A stretch of 6,312 nucleotides of DNA from Proteobacteria bacterium UBA1148. Lineage in GTDB: Bacteria > Pseudomonadota > Gammaproteobacteria > Steroidobacterales > Rariloculaceae. The notes below the pieces were generated by a model. It saw nothing but the letters and a program-made list of their open reading frames with translations, had not been told where the DNA came from and did not search any database. The stretch is taken from the NCBI GenBank assembly GCA_002311835.1, contig DBZY01000115.1, positions 1 to 6,312 on the forward strand, in the 5' to 3' direction. The position numbers and the translations under genes are program-made. Shown piece by piece: positions 6,061 through 6,312 of the stretch. The first letter of the stretch is position 1. Each line of letters begins with the position of its first letter.

Positions 6061-6312
6061 GTGATCGCCCAAAAATGGCTGGCGATGAAAAATCAAGAAT
6101 GGAGCACCGTGCACTACGTTAAGTCGCAGCGGGCCCTTGAACGAGACATTTACCCTGCGCTCGGCAATCTTCCCATCGAGAACATTACCCCTACCATCGC
6201 TGCCAAGGCCATCGAAGACATCCACAAGCGCGGTGTACTGGAGACAGCCACGCGTATCCTCCAACATCTGAACGGCGTGTTCCGCTACGCCCAAGCCAAG
6301 GGCCTTTGTCGC
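6061..6312 (+). pseudogene. 5'-truncated P4-type tyrosine integrase, running off the window
   Basis: 84 in-frame codons continue without a stop to the window end. The translation, with WLAMKNQEWS, RALERDIYPALGNLPIENIT and RGVLETATRILQHLNGVFRY, matches the core-binding (SAM-like) domain of P4-family tyrosine recombinases, which integrate islands at tRNA and tmRNA genes. In that family this domain usually follows an N-terminal arm-binding domain of about 100 residues (DUF4102 type). Here the recognisable part begins about 20 bp after the terminator. In-frame sequence upstream is only terminator and repeat DNA, with no family resemblance. Possible starts are GTG at 6061 and ATG at 6085, both without a good ribosome-binding site. 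I read it as a truncated remnant. The catalytic domain would lie beyond the window, so its integrity is unknown. Confidence 0.75.

Noticed and set aside
5995..6294. 99-codon minus-strand ORF at the right end
   Set aside because: It is antisense to the integrase frame and the terminator. The plus-strand translation shows clear integrase-family motifs, so this is a shadow.

Overview
The window looks like a piece of a gammaproteobacterial chromosome, inferred from gene content and order. It carries smpB immediately upstream of ssrA (tmRNA), a divergent ratA-type gene, and a tmRNA tag (ANDDNYALAA) one residue away from the Escherichia coli tag (ANDENYALAA). The species cannot be named from sequence reading alone.

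Left part (1-2862), core genome. On the minus strand a sodium-dependent NSS/SNF-family symporter gene is followed 5 nt later by a RatA/Coq10-type START-domain gene, apparently one transcription unit. Divergent from these, across a 47-bp gap, is smpB on the plus strand, then ssrA (2506-2862). The products of smpB and ssrA work together in trans-translation, the rescue of stalled ribosomes.

Middle part (about 2849-6007), an inserted segment. The last ~43 bp around the tmRNA 3' end (T-arm, acceptor strand, CCA and 15 bp beyond) recur at 5965-6007 with two mismatches, and 29 bp of this are identical. The segment between the copies is about 3.1 kb. It holds only a two-gene molybdenum hydroxylase operon: a [2Fe-2S] subunit resembling IorA and a Tat-exported molybdopterin subunit resembling IorB. 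No integrase lies between the repeats. The arrangement looks like a small non-autonomous or decayed genomic island at the ssrA attachment site.

Right part (6008-6312). A strong intrinsic terminator lies just past the right repeat and is probably the original ssrA terminator, now displaced by the insertion. It is followed by a reading frame matching the core-binding domain of a P4-type tyrosine integrase. This frame lacks its usual N-terminal domain and runs off the window edge, so it is probably a remnant of the integrase of this or a neighbouring island.

The main biological idea is that no convincing terminator is visible between ssrA and the hydroxylase genes. The insertion may therefore have put a periplasmic oxidoreductase under read-through from the strong tmRNA promoter.
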